Part shown: piece after piece, positions 16,595 to 23,548 of the stretch
Layout of the letters: each line of letters starts with the position of its first letter
Numbering within the stretch: position 1 is the stretch's first letter
From: a virus
Virus record (IMG/VR): IMGVR_UViG_3300013131_000209
Location: 1-27,160 of that record
Length of the DNA stretch: 27,160 bases
Direction: 5' to 3' (one strand)
Position numbers and translations under genes: made by a program
The notes under the pieces: generated by a model
What the model was told of the DNA's origin: nothing
Database searches by the model: none
The model's input: the letters and a program-made list of their open reading frames with translations, nothing else

Positions 16595-16623
16595 TTGAAC
16601 AATTGAGCACTAAGGATTACACT
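16595..16623 (+). promoter_or_regulatory. Possible sigma70-type promoter before the SSB gene
   Basis: TTGAAC (16595-16600), a 17-base spacer and TACACT (16618-16623) give 4/6 matches to each consensus hexamer. Transcription would start near 16630, leaving a leader of about 48 bases before the SSB ATG. A host-type promoter here suits a protein needed early and in large amounts. Confidence 0.3.
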
Positions 16624-16627
16624 TTAC

Positions 16628-16651
16628 TGTCAACTGAACAGGCATTTGACA
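16628..16651 (+). promoter_or_regulatory. SSB leader inverted repeat
   Basis: TGTCAA and TTGACA form a 6-bp stem with a 12-base loop. An unstructured A/C-rich stretch and the ribosome-binding site TTGAGG (16665-16670) follow before the ATG at 16678. T4 gene 32 mRNA has a folded leader followed by an unstructured region where its own protein binds and stops translation; this layout is similar. If transcription begins at 16630, the stem would lose its first bases, so this site and the proposed promoter partly conflict. Confidence 0.25.
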
Positions 16652-16677
16652 CAACCACTAACAATTGAGGTATTGAT

Positions 16678-17526
16678 ATGGCGATCGATTTTGAAGCAAT
16701 TCGCAAGAAGTTGAACAAGCTCTCCGGTAACAGCTCGAAGCGTGATGTCCTCTGGCGTCCACAGGAAGGCGAGGAGGCGACTGTACGTCTGCTCTCATTC
16801 CCGAACAACGACGGCCAGCCCTTCAAGGAGCTCTGGTTCTACTACAACGTGGGTAACAGCCCCGGCCTCCTGGCGCCCTACCAGTTCAGCCGCCCCGATC
16901 CCATCCAGGAGCTCATCAACAAGCTCCGCGACGATGGCACCAAGGAGTCCTATGAGCTCGCCAAGAAGCTCTACCCGAAGATGCGCGCCTACGCCGCCGT
17001 CGTCGTTCGTGGCGAGGAGGACAAGGGGGTCCGTCTCTGGTCCTTCGGCAAGCAGGTGTATCAGGCTCTCCTGAACGTCATGCTCGATGAGGACTACGGC
17101 GACATCACCGACCCGAAGACGGGCCGCGATGTCAAGGTCACCTGCTCGAAGGCGAACGGCAAGACCTACGCCTCGACGGATGTCATGCCTCGAGGCAAGG
17201 CCTCTCCCCTCTCTGATAGTCCTGATCGGGCGAAGCAGTGGCTCTCCAACGTTCCCGACGTCGGCGATCTCTACACCGAGAAGTCGTACCAGGAGCTCGA
17301 AAAGATCGTCAACGACTGGCTCAACGGCGACTCTGACTCGACCCCTGCGACCTCGAACATGGGCACCACCCGTGGCGAATCGAAGGTCGCGGCTGTTCCT
17401 GCAGCCTCTACGGCGAGTGATGGTGACAGCGATGATGAGGAGTCTTCGAAGCCGGCAGCGAAGGGCAAGGCCGGTCCCAAGTACAAGAACATCGACGACG
17501 CATTCGCTGACCTCGAAGATGTGTGA
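16678..17526 (+). CDS. 32: Single-stranded DNA-binding protein, gp32-like
   Basis: This 282-residue protein matches the gp32 plan. A basic N-terminus (MAIDFEAIRKKLNKL) would drive cooperative binding. The OB-type core spans about 25-200 (DVLWRPQEGEEATVRLL, ELWFYY, RAYAAVVVRGEEDKGVRLWSFGKQVYQAL). A long acidic, disordered C-tail ends DDAFADLEDV and would recruit partner proteins. It coats ssDNA and would load UvsX, polymerase and helicase. T4 gp32 holds zinc through one His and three Cys. Here the corresponding region (NSPGLLAPYQFSRP) has no Cys, and the only Cys is near residue 158, so the zinc site is absent. It is separated from uvsX by a strong terminator, suggesting its own transcription unit. 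Confidence 0.88.
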   Translation: MAIDFEAIRKKLNKLSGNSSKRDVLWRPQEGEEATVRLLSFPNNDGQPFKELWFYYNVGNSPGLLAPYQFSRPDPIQELINKLRDDGTKESYELAKKLYPKMRAYAAVVVRGEEDKGVRLWSFGKQVYQALLNVMLDEDYGDITDPKTGRDVKVTCSKANGKTYASTDVMPRGKASPLSDSPDRAKQWLSNVPDVGDLYTEKSYQELEKIVNDWLNGDSDSTPATSNMGTTRGESKVAAVPAASTASDGDSDDEESSKPAAKGKAGPKYKNIDDAFADLEDV

Positions 17527-17576
17527 TTGCTGAACAACCTGCGATCACAGATTAGTTTCGAACTGTAGCTGCGCCG

Positions 17577-17616
17577 ATATGCGGCAGGGGCTTGTACCCT
17601 GCCGCATATTCTTTTT
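17577..17616 (+). terminator. Strong rho-independent terminator after SSB
   Basis: A perfect 13-bp stem (17577-17589 with 17597-17609) carries a 7-base loop (GCTTGTA) and is followed directly by TTCTTTTT. This is the clearest terminator in the window. It sits 50 bases after the SSB stop and just before uvsX, so uvsX is read either by readthrough or from a promoter between 17617 and 17631, where only GGTATACAAT is seen. Confidence 0.93.
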
Positions 17617-17631
17617 GAGAGGGTATACAAT

Positions 17632-18375
17632 ATGGCAAAGAAGACCGCGAAAGAAGCACAGGAAGTAAAAGAAGCTCCGGCTCCTAAGGTGATTAAGGAG
17701 GTGCCGCAGCATGATGATTTCACCGACGATCTCATCAAGTCTCTCAACAAGTCGCATGGGACCCGGGTCGCCTACAACCTGGCGCTCGATGACTCCCCCA
17801 CCCACGTGAAGCGCTGGATCAGCACCGGATCCCGCCAGCTCGACTACATTATCTCCAATCGCCGCGGCGGTGGACTCCCAGAAGGCCGCATCGTGGAGAT
17901 CTTCGGCCCTCCCTCGATCGGTAAGTCGCACATCGCCATCCAGATCGCCCGCTCCACCCAGAAGATGGGCGGCATCGTGGTCTACATCGACACGGAGAAC
18001 GCCACCTCGGTCGAGAACCTGGGCCTGCTCGGGGTCGATGTCAAGAAGCGGTTCGTCTATGTCGACACCCACTGCACGGAGGAGGTCCTCTCCATCGCTG
18101 AGGAGACCATCCTGAAGGCGAAGGCAATGAACAAAGACGTGCCGGTCACCATCATCTGGGACTCGGTGGCTGCGAGCTCCCCCAAGGCAGAGCTTACTGG
18201 AGACTATGACAAGGACTCGATCGGTCTACAGGCCCGCGCGATCTCCAAAGGCATGCGCAAGATCACCGGTGTCATCGCCAACGAGAACGTGCTGCTAGTG
18301 TGCCTGAACCAGACTCGTATGAAGATCGGCTGCGTCGGTCCTGACACCGAAGTTTCTGTAAGAAAAGTGTCATGA
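17632..18375 (+). CDS. uvsX: UvsX/RecA recombinase N-part fused to a 14-residue N-intein
   Basis: Residues 1-233 are the N-terminal half of a phage recombinase: Walker A GPPSIGKS at 92-99, catalytic Glu122 in YIDTENATS, Walker B Asp177 in TIIWDS, and CLNQTRMKIG at 224-233 leading into DNA-binding loop 2. The recombinase then breaks off. Cys234 starts CVGPDTEVSVRKVS, an intein block A, followed by a TGA stop. The missing half is encoded at 19664-20212 behind the rest of an intein. Protein trans-splicing would join Gly233 to Thr145 of that product and give a 415-residue UvsX (T4 UvsX is 391). The gene works in strand exchange and recombination-driven replication together with SSB. The start has GAGAGGG upstream. 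Confidence 0.93.
   Translation: MAKKTAKEAQEVKEAPAPKVIKEVPQHDDFTDDLIKSLNKSHGTRVAYNLALDDSPTHVKRWISTGSRQLDYIISNRRGGGLPEGRIVEIFGPPSIGKSHIAIQIARSTQKMGGIVVYIDTENATSVENLGLLGVDVKKRFVYVDTHCTEEVLSIAEETILKAKAMNKDVPVTIIWDSVAASSPKAELTGDYDKDSIGLQARAISKGMRKITGVIANENVLLVCLNQTRMKIGCVGPDTEVSVRKVS
18331..18372 (+). other. N-intein fragment (14 residues)
   Basis: CVGPDTEVSVRKVS begins with the Cys that would start the N-to-S acyl shift and carries the G-x-DT element of intein block A. Usual split inteins have an N-part near 100 residues. A 14-residue N-part puts this in the small class of 'atypically split' inteins (AceL-TerL and the Vida Lake UvsX intein are the ones I know of). It needs the long C-part at 19232 to be active. 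Confidence 0.85.
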
Positions 18376-19258
18376 AGTTTTCAATCAACCTCTGACAAAG
18401 TATATTTATTGTCGAGGTTGATTGAAATGCCACCTGGGATATATCCGAGAAAAGGTCACTCCGAAGCTACAAAACTGAAGATCGCCGCCGGAAATACTGG
18501 CAAGGTCTTTTCGAGCGAAAGAAAAGAAGCAATATCGAAAGCGAACAAAAAGAAATTAGCTCCAGACGTTGTCGATCGTGCTGAAAAACTGATTTCAGAA
18601 AAGTGCTGTTCTTTCGACGCCGCCATCAAGCATCTAGGTCTTAAACCCACGAAGGCGTTGAGACAGGCTTTGATCGATCAGGGAGTCGATGTGTGCGACG
18701 ATCTCAAGTTCTTCAATTGGAGCATTGACTACTCAACGGGCAAGAAACTTCTTTCGTATTTGAAACTGAACGTTCATTGGTGTGAGATACAAGAAAGAAC
18801 GGGCCTCACACAAAAGCAAATACACGGAGCAAGGATCAAGCTTGAGAAAGCTCACAATTTTGTCTACTCACCCGAAAGGAAAAAGCCAGGCGGGTATGCC
18901 AAGTCGAAGATAGAGCTTCAGGTGCAAGCGATGCTAGATGAGCTAGGTGTAGAATACGAGTCTGAGTTTCCGCATGACGCCTTCTTCTATGACTTTCGAG
19001 TAAAGCGTACGTCGCTTCTCATAGAAGTGAATGGTGACTATTGGCATGCCAATCCCGTCGTGTATCCTGACAAGGAAGCTCTAAATGAAACACAGAGAAA
19101 GATGGTCAGAAGAGATCATTACAAGAGAAGAGTCGCCAAAGATCACGGATATTATGTTTTGTATCTTTGGGAATCTGATTTGAAAAGCCAGCCAGAAGCA
19201 GTTAGAATTACTCTAGAGAGGTACATCAAAAATGCATTCGAAAAAGCAGAAGCTCTCA
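18373..19258 (+). mobile_element. Homing endonuclease cassette that splits the uvsX intein
   Basis: Removing these 886 bases joins TCA (18370-18372) to AGC (19259) and gives one uninterrupted frame ...RKVS-SFFSEAGFD... through the intein into UvsX. The same TCA stands at 19256-19258, so insertion is flanked by a 3-base identity. The cassette holds a hairpin leader and a homing endonuclease gene, and no intron core fits (54 bases before the gene, none after). Hand counts in sample stretches give about 40-45% GC in the endonuclease gene, against about 60% in the uvsX part at 17941-18000, supporting separate origin. Confidence 0.75.
18379..18427 (+). promoter_or_regulatory. Hairpin hiding the endonuclease RBS, with promoter-like loop
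   Basis: 18379-18392 pairs perfectly with 18414-18427 (14 bp). After one bulged T (18393), 18394-18398 pairs with 18409-18413 (5 bp). The loop is AGTATATTTA. The 3' arm contains the ribosome-binding GAGG (18414-18417) and reaches the A of the ATG at 18427. Long transcripts through uvsX would therefore hide the start. A transcript begun from the TATATTTA box in the loop would start near 18413, lack the 5' arm and be translated. T4 I-TevI is controlled by just this hairpin/late-promoter design. Confidence 0.75.
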
Positions 19259-19272
19259 AGCTTCTTCAGTGA
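18427..19272 (+). CDS. Free-standing homing endonuclease, Vsr-like (EDxHD type) with NUMOD3-like repeats
   Basis: This 281-residue protein uses ATG 18427, with GAGG 9 bases upstream; the in-frame TTG at 18409 has no ribosome-binding site and lies in the hairpin. Residues 10-45 carry two NUMOD3-like DNA-binding repeats (HSEATKLKIAAGNTGK, then FSSERKEAISKANKK). Residues about 100-150 look like helix-turn-helix modules. The C-terminal nuclease domain has Glu163, Asp189 in FYDFRV, EVNGDYWHANP (His207), a RRDHYKRR helix (Asp230) and YVLYLWESDL, the order seen in very-short-patch-repair-like homing endonucleases. It would cut uvsX intein alleles lacking the cassette and copy itself in. Its last 41 bases overlap the C-intein gene in another frame. 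Confidence 0.88.
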   Translation: MPPGIYPRKGHSEATKLKIAAGNTGKVFSSERKEAISKANKKKLAPDVVDRAEKLISEKCCSFDAAIKHLGLKPTKALRQALIDQGVDVCDDLKFFNWSIDYSTGKKLLSYLKLNVHWCEIQERTGLTQKQIHGARIKLEKAHNFVYSPERKKPGGYAKSKIELQVQAMLDELGVEYESEFPHDAFFYDFRVKRTSLLIEVNGDYWHANPVVYPDKEALNETQRKMVRRDHYKRRVAKDHGYYVLYLWESDLKSQPEAVRITLERYIKNAFEKAEALKLLQ

Positions 19273-19663
19273 AGCCGGATTCGATTACAAGTCGATGGAG
19301 GTAGGCAGGTTCTACCCCTTGAATGAAAATTGGGAAATTCTAACGCGCGATTCTAGCGGCCGAGACGCTTGGTGTAGAGTGACTCACCTGGTCAGAAAAG
19401 AAGCAACCGTGCCAATCGTTGTCCAGTACATGGACACGCAACTCTTCGTAAGCCCAGAGCACAAGTTTTTTGCGAGAGTAAGCGGTGTAGATGGCTGGAT
19501 CGAGGCAATAGACTTGATCGAAGAGCGCAACGTTCTTCTCCTACACCAGACACACGGTTGGATTCCAGCCTATATGTCTGCTGGCTCTGAAGAGATCGAA
19601 ATTCTCGATATGACTGTCGAGGGTGCCGAGAGCTACTATAGCAATGGTGTTCTTTCCCACAAC
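19232..19663 (+). other. C-intein fragment (about 135-144 residues)
   Basis: This holds every intein splicing block except block A: block B with SPEH, the W-x-x-A-x-DL turn, and blocks F and G ending His-Asn. Together with the 14-residue N-part it makes a mini-intein of about 150 residues. Base composition in samples is near 48-50% GC, lower than the UvsX parts on either side, as expected for an intein that entered from outside. Confidence 0.88.
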
Positions 19664-20212
19664 ACCATGTACGGCGACCCAACGACTACGCCCGGGGGAA
19701 GTGCCATACCTTTTCATGCTTCGGTCCGCATCAAGCTGGGCGCTGGACAGCAGATCCTCAACAAGGACAAGGAGGTCATCGGCATCCACGTCTCGGCGAA
19801 GACGGTGAAGAACAAGGTCTCGGCGCCCTTCAGGTCCTGCGAGTTCGAGATTCACTTCGGTGTGGGCATCAAGGAGCATGAACAGCTCTTCGATCTCCTG
19901 CGCACGCATGGCGCCGAGTCAGTCAACGGTCTCCGCCTCGAGGTCGCTGGCACTGGGTCCTGGAAGACCTTCACGGTGATGCGCGAAGACACTGGAGAGG
20001 TCATTGTGGACAAGAAGTTCTACAAGGCCGAGTTCGATAAGCTCCTCGCCGACCCAGAGCTCTCAGAGTTCCTGGACGATCTGATCGCCGCAGCAATGAC
20101 GAAGAAGCGCAGCACCGAGGGACCGAATGTCGACGCAGAATCCTACGAAGAAGTCAGGGCTCTCTCGATGGAAATGGATGATCTAGGAATGGGCATCTCT
20201 CCGGAGGAGTGA
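19232..20212 (+). CDS. uvsX: C-intein fused to the UvsX/RecA C-part
   Basis: Residues 1-144 are the large intein part and 145-326 the C-terminal recombinase half (TMYGDPTTTPGG, then IPFHASVRIKLG). Start ATG 19232 has AGAGAGG 10 bases upstream and lies inside the endonuclease gene. Residues 1-9 come from the cassette and do not belong to the ancestral intein. Intein block B is SPEHKFFA (His near residue 73), followed by GWIEAIDL. Block F/G is EILDMTVEG through YSNGVLSHN, with His143, Asn144 and Thr145 as the +1 nucleophile. No endonuclease domain is inside the intein. The recombinase tail ends in an acidic stretch (MEMDDLGMGISPEE). Without splicing with the 17632 product neither half can be a working recombinase. 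Confidence 0.93.
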   Translation: MHSKKQKLSSFFSEAGFDYKSMEVGRFYPLNENWEILTRDSSGRDAWCRVTHLVRKEATVPIVVQYMDTQLFVSPEHKFFARVSGVDGWIEAIDLIEERNVLLLHQTHGWIPAYMSAGSEEIEILDMTVEGAESYYSNGVLSHNTMYGDPTTTPGGSAIPFHASVRIKLGAGQQILNKDKEVIGIHVSAKTVKNKVSAPFRSCEFEIHFGVGIKEHEQLFDLLRTHGAESVNGLRLEVAGTGSWKTFTVMREDTGEVIVDKKFYKAEFDKLLADPELSEFLDDLIAAAMTKKRSTEGPNVDAESYEEVRALSMEMDDLGMGISPEE

Positions 20213-21159
20213 TGGACCGCCCTATTCTCCTGGTCGACTCCTACAATCTCTTCATGCGCTCGTTTATCGCAAATCCTGCGATGAGCAGTCAGGGCCAGCA
20301 GATTGGAGGTTTCATAGGATTCCTAACGAGCCTCAAGCTCCTCGCCGAGAGGCTGCGCCCAAAGCGGGTTGTGGTCGTCTGGGAGGGAGGAGGGGCGACC
20401 AGGAGAAGGGCGATCTACAAGGACTACAAGTCTGGTAGGAAGCCACCTAAGCTCAATCGCTACTACGAGGACGACATTCCGGAGACTCCTGAGAACCAGG
20501 ACAACCAGATTCGCCTCGTTATTGAGTCCCTCAAGAATGTGCCGGTGCAACAGATTTATGTTCCCGACTGCGAGGCCGACGATGCCATCGGATACATCAG
20601 CAGGTACCTCTTCTCAGAGGAGCGCATCGTGATCGTGTCTTCCGACAAGGACCTGTACCAGCTCATCGATGATCGGGTGACCCAGTGGTCTCCAGGACAG
20701 AAGCGATTTATCACGACTGCAGACGTCAAGGAGAAGTTCGGCGTCTTCCCATGTAACATGAGCCTTGTGCGCAGCTTTATTGGAGATCCGTCTGACAATA
20801 TTCCTGGGATCGAGGGCGCCGGGTTCAAGACCATGGTCAAGCGCTTTCCATCTCTGGCTGAAAGCGCATCTCTGACCATCCAGGACATTCTAGATTCAGC
20901 AGAAAAAAGCGAATCTCAAAAGGTAAAGCTAATTCAGAACATCCGTGAACAGAGTGATATAGTCAGAAGGAACTGGAAGCTCATGCATCTCGACATTTCG
21001 AATCTCTCTGCTGACCAAGTTGGCAAGATTCGAGGCGCAGTAGAATCGTATGAGCCTAAGAAGAATAAGCTCGCGCTTATGAGAGTCTTAATGAGGGAAG
21101 GCGTCCAGAATTTTGATGTGGACGCATTTTTTATGTCCCTTTCGACGACAGCACACTGA
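20212..21159 (+). CDS. 5'-3' exonuclease / flap nuclease, FEN (RNase H) family
   Basis: This 315-residue protein keeps the acidic metal-binding set of the Pol I N-terminal/T4 RNase H/T5 D15 family: Asp9 (LLVDSYNLF), Glu121-Asp123-Asp124 (CEADDAIGYI), Asp145 and Asp147 (SSDKDLYQL), and Asp192 and Asp195 in GDPSDNIPGIEG, which leads into the helix-hairpin-helix. ATG 20212 is preferred to the GTG at 20209: the ATG overlaps the uvsX stop (TGATG) and GGAGGAG lies five bases before. It would remove RNA primers and trim flaps. Together with the stand-alone polymerase domain at 13918 it supplies, as a separate protein, the nuclease that is fused in bacterial Pol I. Confidence 0.9.
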   Translation: MDRPILLVDSYNLFMRSFIANPAMSSQGQQIGGFIGFLTSLKLLAERLRPKRVVVVWEGGGATRRRAIYKDYKSGRKPPKLNRYYEDDIPETPENQDNQIRLVIESLKNVPVQQIYVPDCEADDAIGYISRYLFSEERIVIVSSDKDLYQLIDDRVTQWSPGQKRFITTADVKEKFGVFPCNMSLVRSFIGDPSDNIPGIEGAGFKTMVKRFPSLAESASLTIQDILDSAEKSESQKVKLIQNIREQSDIVRRNWKLMHLDISNLSADQVGKIRGAVESYEPKKNKLALMRVLMREGVQNFDVDAFFMSLSTTAH

Positions 21160-21168
21160 GGATTCGTA

Positions 21169-22566
21169 ATGGAAGACAACGAAGACAAGATCGAACTGAC
21201 ACTGAGCGGCTCTTTCGGAAAGTATGGGAAGCAGTTTCAGGAGGGCATCTTCCATGGCCTCCTGACTGACCACATGTGGGCGGCCCAGATGATGGAGGTG
21301 ATGCGGCCTGAGTTCTTCGACGTGAAGTACCTCGAGTTCCTGTGCCAGAAATACTTCCAGTATTTCAACAAGTACAAGTGCTTTCCCTCGATGGGCCTCC
21401 TGATCCCAATCATCAAGGAGGACCTGGCGGCGACCAACGACTCGATCCTCCTGGACCAGATCGTCGAGTACCTGCATCGCCTGAAGACGTCTCCCAACAT
21501 GGGCGACCTGCAGTATATTAAGGACAAATCTCTCGATTTCTGTAAGCGACAGGCTTTCAAGGAGGCGCTTGAGAAGGCAGTCGACCTAATCTCCACCGAC
21601 AAGTTCGAATCCGTCGTCGGCCTGATGAAGGATGCTGTCGCGGTGGGTCTCCCCAGTTCCGTGGGCCATGACTTCTTCGAGGACGCCGAGGCCCGCTTCG
21701 TCAGGTCCCGTCGGCAGTGCTGTCCCACCGGCCTCGAGCGCCTGGATGCTAAGGATATCCTGCAAGGCGGCCTCGGTCGTGGCGAGATTGGTGTCATTAC
21801 GGCCAACACCGGCGTCGGCAAGTCTCACTTCCTAGTGGCTCTAGGCGCCAACGCAATGCGAGTTGGCAAGAATGTGGTTCACTACACCTTCGAGCTCACA
21901 GAGACGGCAGTCGGCATTCGGTACGATTCGAACCTCTGCGATGTGCCCTCGAACGAGGTACCTGACAGCAAAGAGCTCATCATGAAAAAGTATGACAAGA
22001 TGGAGCTCGGGCGGCTGATAATTAAGGAGTACCCAACCGGTTCGGCTTCGGTGCACACCATTCGAAATCACCTAGAGAAGGTTATGATGAAGGGTTTCAT
22101 TCCGAGCCTTGTAATTATCGATTACGCCGACGTGATGAGGTCCACCAGACAGTTCGACTCTCTCAGACATGAGCTCAAGCTCATCTACGAGGAGCTCAGA
22201 AATCTGAGCATGGACATGAACATCCCGATCTGGACCGCCTCACAGTCGAATCGCTCAGGCTCCACAGCCGACGTTGTTGGCCTCGAGAATATGTCTGAGG
22301 CCTATGGCAAGGCGATGGTCGCCGACGTCGTCCTGTCGCTCTCCCGCAAGCCGATGGAAAAAGACAAGGGCACAGGACGCATCTTCGTCGCCAAGAATCG
22401 CGCAGGTCGAGATGGTGTACTCTTTCCAGTGCACATCGACACCGCGCGTTCTAAGTTTGACATCCTAGACCCATCCGAAATGTCTCTCACTGAGGCTATT
22501 TCGCAGGATGAGTCTGCCATGAAGGACCTCCTCAAACAGAAGTGGAAAGAGGTCAGTGGGAATTGA
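21169..22566 (+). CDS. 41: Replicative DNA helicase, gp41/DnaB family
   Basis: This 465-residue protein has a helical N-domain (1-150) and a RecA-like hexameric helicase domain: Walker A ANTGVGKS at 212-219, the Glu in YTFELTE, Walker [10 protein letters not shown] with Asp318, [11 protein letters not shown] (motif 3) and KNRAGRDG near 405 with arginine-finger character. It unwinds the fork ahead of the polymerase in the 5'-3' direction. The ATG at 21169 is preceded by TGAGGAT. The end overlaps a possible but poorer GTG start for nrdB. It matches T4 gp41 in size (475 residues). No intein is present, although gp41 genes are a known split-intein site. Confidence 0.93.
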   Translation: MEDNEDKIELTLSGSFGKYGKQFQEGIFHGLLTDHMWAAQMMEVMRPEFFDVKYLEFLCQKYFQYFNKYKCFPSMGLLIPIIKEDLAATNDSILLDQIVEYLHRLKTSPNMGDLQYIKDKSLDFCKRQAFKEALEKAVDLISTDKFESVVGLMKDAVAVGLPSSVGHDFFEDAEARFVRSRRQCCPTGLERLDAKDILQGGLGRGEIGVITANTGVGKSHFLVALGANAMRVGKNVVHYTFELTETAVGIRYDSNLCDVPSNEVPDSKELIMKKYDKMELGRLIIKEYPTGSASVHTIRNHLEKVMMKGFIPSLVIIDYADVMRSTRQFDSLRHELKLIYEELRNLSMDMNIPIWTASQSNRSGSTADVVGLENMSEAYGKAMVADVVLSLSRKPMEKDKGTGRIFVAKNRAGRDGVLFPVHIDTARSKFDILDPSEMSLTEAISQDESAMKDLLKQKWKEVSGN

Positions 22567-22576
22567 AAAGGAGCCT

Positions 22577-23548
22577 ATGATGGAAGAACCGCTTTTGAAG
22601 CCGAATCCGGATCGCTTTGTTATCTATCCCATCGTGCACTCAGACATCTGGTCTGAGTTCAAGCGCCAGGAGGCCTCATTCTGGACTGCTGAGGAGATCG
22701 ACCTCACAGAGGATCGTCGCGACTGGGATCGGTTGAAGGAGGATGAGAAGCACTTCATCAAGCACATTCTCGCGTTCTTTGCCGCCTCTGATGGCATCGT
22801 GAACGAGAACCTGTGCTACCGGTTCGCCAATGAGGTCCAGTACCCCGAGGCCCGAGCGGCTTATACTTTCCAGGCGGCGATGGAGACGATTCACAGCGAG
22901 ACTTACTCCCTGCTGATCGACACTTACGTCACCGACCAGGCCGAGAAGACGAGGCTTCTTCGTGCTATCGAGACGATTCCGGCCGTTAAGCGAAAAGCTG
23001 ACTGGGCCCTCAAGTGGATGAACAACGACGCCCCATTCGTCCAGAGGCTGCTTGCCTTCGCATGTGTGGAAGGCATCTTCTTCAGTGGCTCCTTCTGCGC
23101 CATCTTCTGGCTCAAGCACCGGGCCCTGGGCTTGAAGGGCCTCACCTTCTCGAACGAGCTCATCTCCCTCGATGAGAACGCTCACACGGACTTCGCCATC
23201 AAGCTCTACCGCAATCACATCGTTGAAAAGCCGGCTCAGTCGGTGGTGCATGAGATTGTCGCCGATGCCGTCCGCATTGAGAAAGAGTTCGTCTGTGAAG
23301 CGCTGCCAGTCAGCCTTATTGGAATGAACTCCGAGGCGATGTCATCTTATATTGAATTTGTGGCAGATCGTCTCTTGACCGACCTGGGGTGCTCGAAGCT
23401 CTTTGGAGCGAAAAATCCATTCCCCTGGATGGAGATGCTGGGGCTCGAGGGTAAGACCAATTTCTTCGAACGTCGGGTTAGCGAATATGCGAAGGCAGGC
23501 GTGAAGAGCGCTGCCCCTCAAACACTCACATGGGATGGAGACTTCTGA
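22577..23548 (+). CDS. nrdB: Ribonucleotide reductase small subunit, class I NrdB
   Basis: Start is the ATG pair at 22577/22580, placed behind AAAGGAG (22567-22573); the GTG at 22556 lies inside the helicase gene. Di-iron ligands are all present: Asp42 (EIDLTED), Glu103 and His106 in METIHSETY, Glu165 (CVEGIFFSG), and Glu200 and His203. The radical Tyr is Tyr110. The iron ligand region reads SLDENAH where most relatives have SRDEGLH, a variation that keeps both ligands. The C-terminus TWDGDF is the tail that docks in the large subunit. The spacing of [16 protein letters not shown] is like eukaryote-type R2 proteins. It makes dNTPs together with NrdA, whose gene overlaps by TGATG. Confidence 0.95.
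   Translation: MMEEPLLKPNPDRFVIYPIVHSDIWSEFKRQEASFWTAEEIDLTEDRRDWDRLKEDEKHFIKHILAFFAASDGIVNENLCYRFANEVQYPEARAAYTFQAAMETIHSETYSLLIDTYVTDQAEKTRLLRAIETIPAVKRKADWALKWMNNDAPFVQRLLAFACVEGIFFSGSFCAIFWLKHRALGLKGLTFSNELISLDENAHTDFAIKLYRNHIVEKPAQSVVHEIVADAVRIEKEFVCEALPVSLIGMNSEAMSSYIEFVADRLLTDLGCSKLFGAKNPFPWMEMLGLEGKTNFFERRVSEYAKAGVKSAAPQTLTWDGDF

Noticed and set aside
16646-16680. TTGACA at 16646 as a -35 box
   Set aside because: The only possible -10 (TATTGA, 19-base spacer) would overlap the ribosome-binding region and start codon of the SSB gene. TTGACA is better explained as the 3' arm of the leader stem.
18331-18375. Simple frameshift or sequencing error truncating uvsX
   Set aside because: The break coincides with an intein Cys start, and the second half begins with the matching remainder of an intein. 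Random errors would not give this.
18373-19258. Group I intron carrying the endonuclease
   Set aside because: Only 54 bases precede the endonuclease ATG and intein coding resumes before its stop, so there is no room for an intron core. The reading frame closes perfectly only by cassette removal, and intein ends are present on both sides.
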